The notes below the pieces were generated by a model. It was not told where the DNA came from. It did no database searches and saw only the letters and a list, made by a program, of their open reading frames with translations. A DNA stretch of 64,000 nt from assembly GCA_964638865.1 (NCBI GenBank), contig CAZXBG010000001.1, positions 1-64,000 on the forward strand, written 5' to 3'. The position numbers and the translations under genes were made by a program. Positions 18,213 through 26,630 of this stretch are shown one piece after another (position 1 is the first letter of the stretch; each line of letters starts with the position of its first letter). This DNA comes from UBA7236 sp964638865 (GTDB lineage: Bacteria > Bacteroidota > Bacteroidia > Chitinophagales > BACL12).

Positions 18213-18304
18213 CGAACGCTGTGGATGGGTGAATTAATACTACATGCTGAACGTTCGTCCTCCGAGGCCACAGTTCCTTCGGTAACACTGTGGGGACACG
18301 AAAA
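18213..18304 (+). repeat. 92-bp hairpin-bearing repeat, copy B
   Basis: A direct copy of 17389-17480, about 820 bases away in the same orientation, with the same CCACAGT/ACTGTGG hairpin and the same GGACACGAAA end. It lies just upstream of the truncated TonB-dependent receptor. Confidence 0.85.
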
Positions 18305-18399
18305 TGATAATGAATAAATTTAATATTAACATGGGACATCGGGAGAATTGAAATATTAAATATCTTTGAAGAAGGAAGATTTGTCGCTTGCTCGTTTCT

Positions 18400-19056
18400 A
18401 TGAAAGCTATTAAATTTGTTTTGACCTTATGTATTATTAATACTTGGCTTATCGGGCGTTCCCAAGTGATATTAACAGGTTATGTAATTGATGAATCGTA
18501 TGCTTCTGTATTAGTAGGTGCAACAGTGCAAGATTGCAATAAATCTTACGGCACCACCACTGATGCGTTTGGATATTTTAAATTATTTGTTGATAGTTTG
18601 CCGGTTTGTCTTACGTTTTCTTACATTGGGTTTGAATCCAAAACGCTAAATATTAATGAAGCATCACAAATAAATTTAAATATTGCACTTAAGGGTATTA
18701 CTTTAGACGCAGTAACAATATTAGGTTCCTCCCAAAACCCGGATGAACATATTAATGTTACGAATATTGCCGTAGAAAAATTAAAAGTAATACCATCAAT
18801 AGCCGGAGAACCTGATTTAATGAAAGCACTGGCTATTGCTCCCGGAATTAGTACGGCTCAGGAAGGTTCATCGGTGCTTATTGTACGAGGAGGCAATCCG
18901 GAGCAAAACTTAATTTTATTTGACGAGATACCGATTTTTAATCCAAATCAACTTTTTGGATTTTTCTCAGCATTTAATCCTTCTGCAATAAGTAATATCA
19001 AAGTTTACAAAGGCGACTTTCCTGCAGAATTACCCGCAATGCATAAAAATAGTTAG
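18400..19056 (+). pseudogene. TonB-dependent receptor, N-terminal fragment
   Basis: A 218-residue remnant of a receptor that would normally be 700-900 residues. It retains a signal peptide (MKAIKFVLTLCIINTWLIGRSQ), a carboxypeptidase-regulatory-like beta domain (GYVIDESYASVLVGATV ... FSYIGFESKTL), and most of the plug domain (LMKALAIAPGISTAQEGSS, IVRGGNPEQNLILFDEIPI, IKVYKGDFPAE). After GDFPAE the family would continue with a tyrosine-glycine-rich segment into the barrel; here the frame runs into LPAMHKNS and stops. No barrel remnant was found downstream. The ATG at 18400 fits the signal peptide better than the TTG at 18388. Confidence 0.8.
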
Positions 19057-19061
19057 AAAAG

Positions 19062-19131
19062 TGCCGTAGGCATGGCATATCGGTAGTACCCATGTAAAGT
19101 TGCGACCTAATGCCGTAGGCATAACATATTA
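19062..19131. repeat. Two TGCCGTAGGCA palindromic motifs
   Basis: GTGCCGTAGGCATGGCATAT (from about 19062) and ATGCCGTAGGCATAACATAT (from about 19110) are two similar 20-base units with the core palindrome TGCC-GTA-GGCA. They lie just after the truncation point of the receptor fragment. They resemble short REP-like intergenic elements. Confidence 0.6.
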
Positions 19132-19442
19132 AAAACGTAAAGGAAAGCGAAAATCTAAAAATGCATGTAAATTATTTTGAGAAGTAGCAATTGGAAGTTC
19201 CAAAATTAATAAATCGCATAAGTTTATAAATTTAATCCGTTGAATTATTTCTAACCTAATTAAATTAGCATAGAGGGCCTTAAAACAATGTGATGATGCA
19301 AATCTCAGTATCCGATGTGCATTGCAGTTGAATAAACTATTAAGAATTTGAATTCCATTTAAACCAATTGGAAAAATGGAATTAACAGTTTATTTTTCTT
19401 TAAAAATTTTAATAATGACCCGTTATTGCATGACATTGGTGA
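19132..19442. other. Intergenic region without a recognisable gene
   Basis: An AT-rich stretch between the receptor remnant and the terminator of the ribosomal operon. A minus-strand frame is open across most of it but has no start codon and no recognisable product. No RNA gene was seen. Confidence 0.6.
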
Positions 19443-19476
19443 TAAAAAAAAGGGATAAGAATTTCCCCTTACCCCT
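19443..19476 (-). terminator. Rho-independent terminator of the ribosomal operon
   Basis: On the minus strand a 9-base-pair stem AGGGGTAAG/CTTATCCCT (one G-T pair) with an 8-base loop is followed by eight T. It lies 24 bases after the rplQ stop and closes the rpsL-rplQ unit. Confidence 0.9.
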
Positions 19477-19499
19477 TTGAAAGCTATTTTAAAATATGC

Positions 19500-20036
19500 T
19501 TATTCTTTTTCCTTTTCTGCAGTTTCATCTGTTGCATCAACAATTGGCGTTTCTTCCTCTTTTGTTTCAACAACCGGTGTTTTTACTTCCGCTTCTACTG
19601 CTTTCTTTTCTGTTTTTCCGGAACCACGACGGCTGCGTTTTTTAGTTGCACCTTTTGGAGCCTTCAACATGTTTTCGTTATAGTCAACCAATTCGATAAT
19701 ACAAGTTTCTGCATTATCACCTGCTCTGTGTTCGGCAAGTTTCAGAATTCTTGTATAACCGCCATTGCGTGTTGCAACCTTAACGGAAATATTCACAAAT
19801 AATTCGTTCACTGCTTCTTTACTTTGCAATTCAGAAAATACTTCACGGCGATTATGTGTGGTATCTTCTTTTGAACGGGTAATCATGGGTTCAATATATA
19901 CCCTTAATTCTTTTGCCTTAGCCAAAGTAGTTTTAATACGTTTGTGCAAAAGTAACGACACACCCATGTTGCTCAACATTGCACTTCTGTGTGCATATTT
20001 CCTTCCGAGGTGATTTATTTTATTTCCGTGTCTCAT
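19500..20036 (-). CDS. rplQ: 50S ribosomal protein L17
   Basis: A 178-residue L17, at the exit-tunnel side of the large subunit. The conserved core (MRHGNKINHLGRKYAHRSAM, LLLHKRIKTTLAKAKEL, GGYTRILKL) occupies about residues 1-118. It is followed by a ~60-residue charged extension rich in Lys, Glu and Thr, a feature of Bacteroidota L17. It is the last gene of the operon, 38 bases after rpoA, with a terminator just downstream. Confidence 0.97.
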   Translation of the reverse strand: MRHGNKINHLGRKYAHRSAMLSNMGVSLLLHKRIKTTLAKAKELRVYIEPMITRSKEDTTHNRREVFSELQSKEAVNELFVNISVKVATRNGGYTRILKLAEHRAGDNAETCIIELVDYNENMLKAPKGATKKRSRRGSGKTEKKAVEAEVKTPVVETKEEETPIVDATDETAEKEKE

Positions 20037-20074
20037 TATACTTAATGTTTAATGATGTTGTAAAAACATCTTGA

Positions 20075-21073
20075 TTAATCTTCTTCTAATTTAAATTTTG
20101 AAAGGTCCATTCCGAACTGTAAACCTTTATCTAAAACCATTGCTTCAATTTCCACTAACGATTTTTTTCCGAAGTTGCGGAACTTCAATAATTCGTTGGT
20201 ATCGTATTTTACTAATTCAGAAAGTGAATTAATTTTAGCAGCTTTCAAACAATTGTAGGCACGCACCGAAAGATCTAAATCTTCCAAAGGTGTTTTTAAT
20301 AATTTGCGGATATGTAAAGTATGCTCATCAACAACATTCACTTCTTTTTCACCACTGGTATGGAAGGTAATATTTTCATCCGTAACCAGCATTAAGTGTT
20401 GAATTAAAATTCTTGCTGCTTCCTTAATAGCGTCTTCCGGATGAATTGTTCCGTCTGTTTTAATTTCTACAACTAATTTTTCGTAATCCGTTTTTTGTTC
20501 AACACGTGTATTCTCGATGGTGTATTTTACATTCTTAATAGGCGTGTAAATTGCATCAATTGGAATAACACCGATTGCTTTATCAATGTTTTTATTTTCC
20601 TCTGCAGGTAAATATCCTCTTCCCTTTTGAATAGTAAGTTCTACATCCAATTTAACGAAAGGTTCCATTCTGCAAATCAAAAGATCAGGATTGGTAACAC
20701 GAAAACTGTTTGTATGTTTTTCGATATCCCCTGCTCTGAATTCTTCTTTGTCTTTTAAAGAAATGAATATCTTTTCTACTGCATTTTCATCTCCCCCTAT
20801 TTCCTTTTTTAAACGAACTTGCTTTAGATTCAATACAATCTCGGTGATATCTTCCATAACACCGTTGATGGTAGAAAACTCGTGATCAACACCGCTGATC
20901 TTTACCGATGAAATTGCAAATCCTTCCAATGAACTCAATAATACTCTGCGCAATGCATTTCCAATAGTAACACCAAAGCCCGGTTCCAAAGGTTTGAACT
21001 CGAAAGTTCCTTCAAAATCTGTTGCTTTTTGTAGGGTGATCTTATCAGGACGTTGAAATGAAAGTAATGCCAT
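20075..21073 (-). CDS. rpoA: DNA-directed RNA polymerase subunit alpha
   Basis: A 332-residue alpha subunit of RNA polymerase. The N-terminal dimerisation domain (FEFKPLEPGFGVTIGNALRR at about 25-44, VLLSSLEGFA) runs to about residue 230. The C-terminal helix-hairpin-helix domain (LEDLDLSVRAYNCLKAAKI, ELLKFRNFGKKSLVEI) covers about 250-320 and contacts upstream DNA and activators. Its place between rpsD and rplQ is the classic alpha-operon order. Confidence 0.99.
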   Translation of the reverse strand: MALLSFQRPDKITLQKATDFEGTFEFKPLEPGFGVTIGNALRRVLLSSLEGFAISSVKISGVDHEFSTINGVMEDITEIVLNLKQVRLKKEIGGDENAVEKIFISLKDKEEFRAGDIEKHTNSFRVTNPDLLICRMEPFVKLDVELTIQKGRGYLPAEENKNIDKAIGVIPIDAIYTPIKNVKYTIENTRVEQKTDYEKLVVEIKTDGTIHPEDAIKEAARILIQHLMLVTDENITFHTSGEKEVNVVDEHTLHIRKLLKTPLEDLDLSVRAYNCLKAAKINSLSELVKYDTNELLKFRNFGKKSLVEIEAMVLDKGLQFGMDLSKFKLEED

Positions 21074-21097
21074 ATTTTTTGGTGTTTTATATTATTT

Positions 21098-21706
21098 TTA
21101 TTTTGAATATAATTCGACGATAAGTTGTTCCTTAATAGTTTCAGGAATCTGATCTCTTTCAGGATAACCCACAAAGGTTCCTTTCATTTGATTTGGATTC
21201 CATTCCAACCAGGGATATCTTTTTGAACTGCCTTGAGAAGTTGCTTCTTTTAGCCATTCGATATCTTTTGATTTTTCGCGGATGGTAATTACATCACCGG
21301 GACGTAAAGTGGATGACGGTGAATTACAAATTTCGCCGTTAACCTCAATATGTTTGTGATTTACCAACTGGCGTGCACCTCTGCGTGTTGGTGCAATACC
21401 TAAACGATAAACAGTATTGTCTAACCTTGCTTCCAGCAATTGCAATAATGCTTCCCCGGTTACACCTTTACGACGAGTTGCCTCTTCAAAAGTTTTACGG
21501 AATTGACGTTCCAATACACCGTAAGTATATTTTGCCTTTTGTTTTTCTTTAAGCTGTATGCCATACTCACTTGCACTTTTCTTTTTGCGAGTCTGACCGT
21601 GTTGGCCCGGAGCGTATTTACGCTTTTCAAATGCTTTGTCGTAACCAAAGATTGGTTCTCCGAAAGATCTTGATTTTTTTGTCCTGGGCCCTGTATACCT
21701 TGCCAT
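21098..21706 (-). CDS. rpsD: 30S ribosomal protein S4
   Basis: A 202-residue primary 16S rRNA-binding protein that also helps shape the decoding site. The N-terminus (MARYTGPRTKKSRSFGEPIF) lacks the four-cysteine zinc cluster of some S4 proteins, so it is the zinc-free form. The S4 RNA-binding domain includes LDNTVYRLGIAPTRRGARQL and VNHKHIEVNG. In other bacteria S4 represses the alpha operon; no such leader could be verified here. Confidence 0.99.
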   Translation of the reverse strand: MARYTGPRTKKSRSFGEPIFGYDKAFEKRKYAPGQHGQTRKKKSASEYGIQLKEKQKAKYTYGVLERQFRKTFEEATRRKGVTGEALLQLLEARLDNTVYRLGIAPTRRGARQLVNHKHIEVNGEICNSPSSTLRPGDVITIREKSKDIEWLKEATSQGSSKRYPWLEWNPNQMKGTFVGYPERDQIPETIKEQLIVELYSK

Positions 21707-21734
21707 TATTCTATTGAATTTTATTAATTAAAAA

Positions 21735-22133
21735 CTATACTCTTCTCTTTTTTGGTGGACGACAACCATTGTGTGGCAACGGTGTAATATCCCTGATCAT
21801 TGTTACTTCAATTCCTGAAGAAGCAATGGTGCGGATAGCCGACTCGCGTCCTGATCCGGGTCCTTTTACGAACACCTCTACTTTGCGTAAACCTGCATCG
21901 TATGCAACTTTTCCTGCATCAGATGTTGCAATTTGAGCAGCATAAGGCGTATTCTTTTTTGAACCTCTGAACCCTGCTTTACCGGCTGATGCCCAGGAAA
22001 TTGTTTGTCCTGTCATATTGGTAAACGTAATGATCAGATTGTTGAAAGAAGCTAAGATATGCGCCTGTCCTTCGGCTTCTACCTTCACGATCCTCTTCTT
22101 TGCTGTCTTTTTTGCTGTTGTTGTTTTAGCCAT
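21735..22133 (-). CDS. rpsK: 30S ribosomal protein S11
   Basis: A 132-residue platform protein of the small subunit. Conserved blocks are AHILASFNNLIITFTNMTG, KVEVFVKGPGSGRESAIRT and the C-terminal DITPLPHNGCRPPKKRRV. A short Lys/Thr-rich N-terminal tail (MAKTTTAKKTAKKR) precedes the core. It lies between rpsM and rpsD in the alpha section. Confidence 0.99.
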   Translation of the reverse strand: MAKTTTAKKTAKKRIVKVEAEGQAHILASFNNLIITFTNMTGQTISWASAGKAGFRGSKKNTPYAAQIATSDAGKVAYDAGLRKVEVFVKGPGSGRESAIRTIASSGIEVTMIRDITPLPHNGCRPPKKRRV

Positions 22134-22168
22134 TTTATATTAGATGATTGTATTAAAACTTACTTTAA

Positions 22169-22549
22169 TTATCCTTTAGGTGCTTTCTTTTTATTCGCAA
22201 CTGTCTTTTTCCTTCCTTTACGGGTTCTGGAATTCGTTCTTGTGCGTTGTCCCCTAACCGGTAAACCTTTACGATGACGAACACCTCTATAGCATCCGAT
22301 ATCCATTAAACGTTTAATGGCCAATTGCATTTCTGAACGCAGTGCACCTTCCACTTTCAATTCGTTGTTGATGTATGTGCGAATAGCATTGATCTCATCA
22401 TCAGACCAATCTTTTACTTTTTTACTTTCGTCTACACTCGCAGATTGTAAAATCTTTTTAGAAGTAGTTAAACTAATTCCGTAGATGTAGGTAAGGCCAA
22501 TTACGCCTCTTTTGTTTTTAGGTAAATCTATACCAGCAATCCTTGCCAT
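22169..22549 (-). CDS. rpsM: 30S ribosomal protein S13
   Basis: A 126-residue head protein of the small subunit that bridges to the 50S and contacts P-site tRNA through its basic tail. It has MARIAGIDLPKNKRGVIGLT at the N-terminus, the helix-two-turn-helix middle, and GLPVRGQRTRTNSRTRKGRK near the end. It is 25 bases after rpmJ. Confidence 0.99.
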   Translation of the reverse strand: MARIAGIDLPKNKRGVIGLTYIYGISLTTSKKILQSASVDESKKVKDWSDDEINAIRTYINNELKVEGALRSEMQLAIKRLMDIGCYRGVRHRKGLPVRGQRTRTNSRTRKGRKKTVANKKKAPKG

Positions 22550-22574
22550 ATTATTTATTCAATAATTTAAAATG

Positions 22575-22691
22575 TTAACCTTGACGTTGTTTAAATTTAG
22601 GGTTCTTTTTGTTTATCACGTACAGCCTTCCCTTCCTTTTCACGATCTTACAATCGATGCTGCGTTTTTTAATTGATGGTTTTACTTTCAT
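22575..22691 (-). CDS. rpmJ: 50S ribosomal protein L36
   Basis: A 38-residue L36 (MKVKPSIKKRSIDCKIVKRK ... NKKNPKFKQRQG). Only one cysteine remains (C14); three of the four zinc ligands of the zinc-binding form are replaced, so this is the zinc-independent type usual in Bacteroidota. It is too short for most gene callers' default cutoffs. It sits 7 bases after infA and 25 before rpsM, the canonical place. Confidence 0.97.
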   Translation of the reverse strand: MKVKPSIKKRSIDCKIVKRKGRLYVINKKNPKFKQRQG

Positions 22692-22698
22692 AATAGTG

Positions 22699-22917
22699 TT
22701 ATTTATATCGGTATATAATTCTTCCTCTTGTTAAATCGTAGGGACTCATCTCTACGGTTACTTTATCGCCTGGTAATATTCGGATGTAATTCATCCTCAT
22801 TTTACCTGAAATATGTGCAACTATTTCGTGTTCATTTTCCAACTTCACTCTGAACATTGCATTTGATAATGCGTCTGTTATTGTTCCGTCTTGTTTTATT
22901 AACCCTTGTTTCGACAT
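22699..22917 (-). CDS. infA: Translation initiation factor IF-1
   Basis: A 72-residue S1-like OB-fold protein that occupies the A site during initiation. It has the motifs ALSNAMFRVKLENEHEIVAH, RMNYIRILPGDKVTVEMSPY and DLTRGRIIYRYK. Its ATG overlaps the map stop by one base (TAATG), implying coupling. Confidence 0.99.
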   Translation of the reverse strand: MSKQGLIKQDGTITDALSNAMFRVKLENEHEIVAHISGKMRMNYIRILPGDKVTVEMSPYDLTRGRIIYRYK

Positions 22918-23729
22918 TAATTAACTGTTTCTTTTTCCTGATATAAGTTCTTGTTGCTTCTCACTGCCTTTTCAATATTGTCAAAACTGGAAAGGATATC
23001 TGCTGCTCCTGTTGTAATTGCGATAGTATGTTCAAAATGACAGGATATTTTTCTGTCCTTCGTTCTTATCGTCCAACCATCGTTTTCCTGAACAACATTT
23101 TTTGTTCCCAGATTTATCATTGGTTCTATTGCGATCACCAATCCTTCCTGCAATTTGGGTCCTTTTCCCCTGCTGCCAAAATTTGGCACTTCAGGTTCTT
23201 CGTGTAAACTTTTTCCCAATCCGTGTCCAACCAATTCTCTCACCACTCCGTAATTGTGATATTGTTCTGCATAATTTTGAATTGCATAACTGATATCTCC
23301 AATTCTATTTCCCGGCACTGCCAATTCAATGCCTTTAAATACACATTCTTTGGTAACTCTCGCCAGATTAACTGCATCAAGCGTAACCTCACCAATTAAA
23401 AATGTAAAAGCAGAATCGCCGTGGAATCCATTTTTAAATACTCCGCAATCAACCGACACCACATCACCTTCTTTAATTTCATTTTTAGAAGGAATTCCGT
23501 GAACAACCATATCGTTTACAGAAATACACAGTGTGTTTGGAAAACCCCTATATCCTAAAAACGAAGGTTTTGCACCGTTATCTCTGATAAATTCTTCCGC
23601 CTTATTGTCGAGCTCAAGAGTTGTTATCCCCGGTTTGATGATGTCGGCTATCAAAGCCAACGTATCTGAAACAAGCAAAGAACTTTTTCTGATGAGTTCA
23701 ACCTCATCTTTTGTTTTATAATATATCAT
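22917..23729 (-). CDS. map: Methionine aminopeptidase, type I
   Basis: A 270-residue enzyme that removes the initiator methionine from nascent proteins. The five metal ligands of the pita-bread fold are in VSVDCGVFKNGFHGDSAFTF (two Asp), VGHGLGKSLHEEPEVPN (His), AIEPMI (Glu) and the late HFEHTIAI segment. There is no N-terminal zinc-finger extension. It overlaps the secY stop by four bases and infA by one. Confidence 0.98.
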   Translation of the reverse strand: MIYYKTKDEVELIRKSSLLVSDTLALIADIIKPGITTLELDNKAEEFIRDNGAKPSFLGYRGFPNTLCISVNDMVVHGIPSKNEIKEGDVVSVDCGVFKNGFHGDSAFTFLIGEVTLDAVNLARVTKECVFKGIELAVPGNRIGDISYAIQNYAEQYHNYGVVRELVGHGLGKSLHEEPEVPNFGSRGKGPKLQEGLVIAIEPMINLGTKNVVQENDGWTIRTKDRKISCHFEHTIAITTGAADILSSFDNIEKAVRSNKNLYQEKETVN

Positions 23730-25081
23730 CCCTGTTGAATGCTTACTGGTCCGGATGAACGGCCTTTAATACGTCCCGACTTCATCAAACCGTCGTAATG
23801 ACGCATTAACAGGTGACTTTCAATTTGTTGTAATGTATCCAATACTACCCCAACCATGATCAATAGTGATGTTCCACCAAAAAACTGTGCAAAGGATGGA
23901 TCAACACCAAAAACCCTTGAAAAAACCGGCATCACTGCAATTAATGCAAGAAATATTGATCCCGGTAAGGTTACCCTTGATAAAACGTTATCAATAAATT
24001 CAGCTGTCTTTTTTCCCGGTTTAACTCCCGGAATAAATCCACCATTTTTTTTAAGATCATCCGCCATTTGCGTTGGATTAATAATGATCGCTGTATAGAA
24101 ATAAGTGAAAATAACAATCAGGAAACCATAGATTAGATTATATCCCCAACTTTGGAAATCGTTTAACATTACCAAAGTAGATGAATTTTGCCAATCGGGA
24201 TTGATCTGTGCAAAGATTCCAGGAATGAACATCAATGCCTGCGCAAAGATGATTGGCATTACACCTGCTGCATTTATTTTTAAAGGGATATATTGACGAA
24301 CTCCGCCATATTGTCTTGATCCTACTACTCGTTTTGCATATTGAACCGGAATTCTCCTGGTTCCCTGCACTAAAAGTATTACACCCATAATAATCAAAAC
24401 CATAAAAGCAATCTCCAATACAAATGGAATAAAACCACCTCCACCATCAGCACCTCTGTGTGTAATTTCATTTAATAAAGCGGCTGGCAAACCGGCGATG
24501 ATGCCCACCATAATGAGCATGGAGATACCGTTTCCTATGCCTTTATCGGTGATTCGTTCTCCCATCCACATGGTAAATAAAGTTCCACCTGTTAGAATGA
24601 TCACACAAATAAACCAAAAAAGGCCTGTTGGCGCCACTATAAAATCTACATTTTGCGCTAGATTATTCAAATATGCAAAATATCCTGATGCTTGAAGCGC
24701 TGTAACTACTACAGTTAAGTAGCGTGTATATTGGTTCATCTTCCGGCGACCGCTTTCGCCTTCTTTCTGCATTCTTGCAAAATAGGGAACGGCAATTGCC
24801 AAAAGTTGCATGGCGATAGATGCAGAGATATAAGGCATAATACCCAGCGCAAAAACGGATGCGCGGCTAAATCCTCCTCCTGCAAATAAATTGATCAGAC
24901 CTAACAGACCACTATCGCCGTCAATATTTGCTGCCTGATTGTACAATGCAGCATCAATACCGGGCAGCATTACATAAGAGCCAAACCGATAAAGGAAAAT
25001 TAATCCGATAGTATATAACAATCTTTTTTTGAGATCTTCAATACTCCAGATGTTCTTTAATGTTTGAATAAATTTTTTCAT
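23726..25081 (-). CDS. secY: Preprotein translocase subunit SecY
   Basis: A 451-residue, ten-helix channel protein of the Sec translocon, through which all signal-peptide proteins in this window, including T9SS cargo, must pass. Diagnostic parts are SIEDLKKRLLYTIGLIFLYR at the N-terminus, the plug region after it, GIMPYISASIAMQLL in helix 2, and TQMADDLKKNGGFIPGVKPG in the cytosolic loop before helix 9. It lies between rplO and map, overlapping map by 4 bases. Confidence 0.99.
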   Translation of the reverse strand: MKKFIQTLKNIWSIEDLKKRLLYTIGLIFLYRFGSYVMLPGIDAALYNQAANIDGDSGLLGLINLFAGGGFSRASVFALGIMPYISASIAMQLLAIAVPYFARMQKEGESGRRKMNQYTRYLTVVVTALQASGYFAYLNNLAQNVDFIVAPTGLFWFICVIILTGGTLFTMWMGERITDKGIGNGISMLIMVGIIAGLPAALLNEITHRGADGGGGFIPFVLEIAFMVLIIMGVILLVQGTRRIPVQYAKRVVGSRQYGGVRQYIPLKINAAGVMPIIFAQALMFIPGIFAQINPDWQNSSTLVMLNDFQSWGYNLIYGFLIVIFTYFYTAIIINPTQMADDLKKNGGFIPGVKPGKKTAEFIDNVLSRVTLPGSIFLALIAVMPVFSRVFGVDPSFAQFFGGTSLLIMVGVVLDTLQQIESHLLMRHYDGLMKSGRIKGRSSGPVSIQQG

Positions 25082-25084
25082 GGG

Positions 25085-25537
25085 TTACCCTATCACATTT
25101 ATTGTTCCACCGGCTTCTTCAACTGCTTTTTTAGCAGTTTCGCTGTGTGCGTGTGCCCAAATTTCTACTTTTGCTTTTAACTCACCTCTTCCGAGAACTT
25201 TCAAACGTTCATCCGATTTAAGGATTCTTTTTGCTCTTAATACATCCTCATCAAATCTTGTGATCTCATATTTTTCAACCAAACTTTGAATTTGATCGAG
25301 ATTTAAAGTCACATATTTAACTTCAAAATTCTTATTGTTGAAACCGCGTTTTGGTAAACGGCGTTGTAAAGGCATTTGTCCACCTTCATGACCTCTTTTT
25401 CTGGAGTATCCTGAACGTGATCCTGCGCCTTTAAATCCTCTTTTCGAAGTTTCGCCCCAGCCGGAACCTTGTCCGCGACCTATACGGTGGCGTTTTTTGA
25501 TCGAGCCGTCTGCCGGTTTTAAGTTTGATAAATCCAT
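25085..25537 (-). CDS. rplO: 50S ribosomal protein L15
   Basis: A 150-residue late-assembly large-subunit protein. The Gly/Arg/Lys-rich N-terminal tail (KKRHRIGRGQGSGWGETSKR, SGYSRKRGHEGGQMPLQRRL) threads into 23S rRNA. The C-terminal globular part ends EEAGGTINVIG. It starts one base after rpmD ends and is followed by secY after 3 bases. Confidence 0.99.
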   Translation of the reverse strand: MDLSNLKPADGSIKKRHRIGRGQGSGWGETSKRGFKGAGSRSGYSRKRGHEGGQMPLQRRLPKRGFNNKNFEVKYVTLNLDQIQSLVEKYEITRFDEDVLRAKRILKSDERLKVLGRGELKAKVEIWAHAHSETAKKAVEEAGGTINVIG

Positions 25538-25538
25538 T

Positions 25539-25718
25539 TTAAATATTTTCTACTTTTACTAAATGTTGAACTGCTTTCACCATACCCAATATTTGTGGAG
25601 TTGCTTCCACTTCAATTGTTTGATGCATTCTTCTTAAACCTAAAGCCTTCATTGTTGCTTTCTGTCTTTTAGGTCTGTCGGTTGTACTTCTTACTGAAGT
25701 TACTTTTATCTTGCTCAT
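25539..25718 (-). CDS. rpmD: 50S ribosomal protein L30
   Basis: A 59-residue L30 read from the minus strand. It starts MSKIKVTSVRSTTDRPKRQK and has ATMKALGLRRMHQTIEVEA then TPQILGMVKAVQHLVKVENI. The Ala-Leu-Gly-Leu-Arg-Arg turn is typical of the family. It fills the gap between rpsE (7 bases upstream) and rplO (1 base downstream). Confidence 0.97.
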   Translation of the reverse strand: MSKIKVTSVRSTTDRPKRQKATMKALGLRRMHQTIEVEATPQILGMVKAVQHLVKVENI

Positions 25719-25725
25719 ACCGGTA

Positions 25726-26247
25726 TTAATTATTAAATACTTTTTTTAATGATGTATTCCTTTGTTGAGATATGGTCATTGGATTTCTTAAATGTGCTAA
25801 AGCATCTAAAGTTGCTTTTACCACATTATGCGGGTTGGATGATCCTAATGATTTTGCCAATACGTCAGTAACACCTGCACTTTCCAATACTGCACGCATT
25901 GCACCACCTGCAATTACACCTGTTCCGTGCGCCGCTGGTTTTATCATCACTTTTCCTGCTCCAAATTTTCCATGCTGCTCATGTGGAATGGTTCCTTTAA
26001 AGATCGGCACTTTGATAAGGTTCTTTTTTGCATCATCAATTCCTTTTTGAATTGCTTCAGTAACCTCACGCGCTTTTCCTAAACCGTGACCAACAATTCC
26101 GTTTCCGTCGCCAACTACCACCAATGCTGAAAAACTGAAAGTTCTTCCTCCTTTGGTAACTTTAGCTACGCGCTGAATTCCAACGATCTTTTCCTTTAAA
26201 TCGAGCTCACTTGCTCTTACTCTTTGTATTTCTTTATTAATTGCCAT
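25726..26247 (-). CDS. rpsE: 30S ribosomal protein S5
   Basis: A 173-residue small-subunit protein important for decoding accuracy and mRNA unwinding at the entry channel. It has the double-stranded-RNA-binding-like N-terminal domain (VAKVTKGGRTFSFSALVVVG) and the conserved GHGLGKAREVTEAI and AHGTGVIAGGAMRAVLESAG blocks. Confidence 0.99.
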   Translation of the reverse strand: MAINKEIQRVRASELDLKEKIVGIQRVAKVTKGGRTFSFSALVVVGDGNGIVGHGLGKAREVTEAIQKGIDDAKKNLIKVPIFKGTIPHEQHGKFGAGKVMIKPAAHGTGVIAGGAMRAVLESAGVTDVLAKSLGSSNPHNVVKATLDALAHLRNPMTISQQRNTSLKKVFNN

Positions 26248-26262
26248 ATTGAAAATTCTTAT

Positions 26263-26619
26263 TTAGAATTGAAGACCTCCTTCACGGGCACCTTCTGCTA
26301 AAGATTTAATTCTTCCATGATATAAATTACCACCTCTGTCGAACGTAACCACGGTAATGCCTAATTCAACTGCTCTTTCTGCTAATAATTTACCAACGGT
26401 TTTCGCCTTTTCTGATTTAGCTCCTGTTAAGGATTTACCTTGTTTGTCGGTGGTTGACGCTGAACAAAGTGTATGTCCTGCTACATCATCAATCAATTGA
26501 GCATACATTTCTTTGTTGCTTCTGTATACTGCTAATCTTGGACGCTCAGCCGTTCCTGCAACTTTTTTGCGGACACGATAGCGAATTTTTTGTCTTCTTA
26601 CTGATTTTTTTGATAACAT
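26263..26619 (-). CDS. rplR: 50S ribosomal protein L18
   Basis: A 118-residue 5S rRNA-binding protein. Landmarks: RRQKIRYRVRKKVAGTAERP, RLAVYRSNKEMYAQLIDD and the C-terminal FDRGGNLYHGRIKSLAEGAR. It lies between rplF and rpsE as in the standard spc order. Confidence 0.99.
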   Translation of the reverse strand: MLSKKSVRRQKIRYRVRKKVAGTAERPRLAVYRSNKEMYAQLIDDVAGHTLCSASTTDKQGKSLTGAKSEKAKTVGKLLAERAVELGITVVTFDRGGNLYHGRIKSLAEGAREGGLQF

Positions 26620-26630
26620 AACTAATACTT

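Noticed and set aside
17354..18317. Several frames of 70-100 codons between 17.3 and 18.3 kb
   Set aside because: All are translations of the palindromic repeats; the copies are in different frames and none has a start with a plausible leader.
19129..19389. An 87-codon open minus-strand frame in the gap after the receptor remnant
   Set aside because: It has no ATG, its translation is Leu/Ile/Phe/Asn-rich as expected of AT-rich noise, and it matches no family I know.
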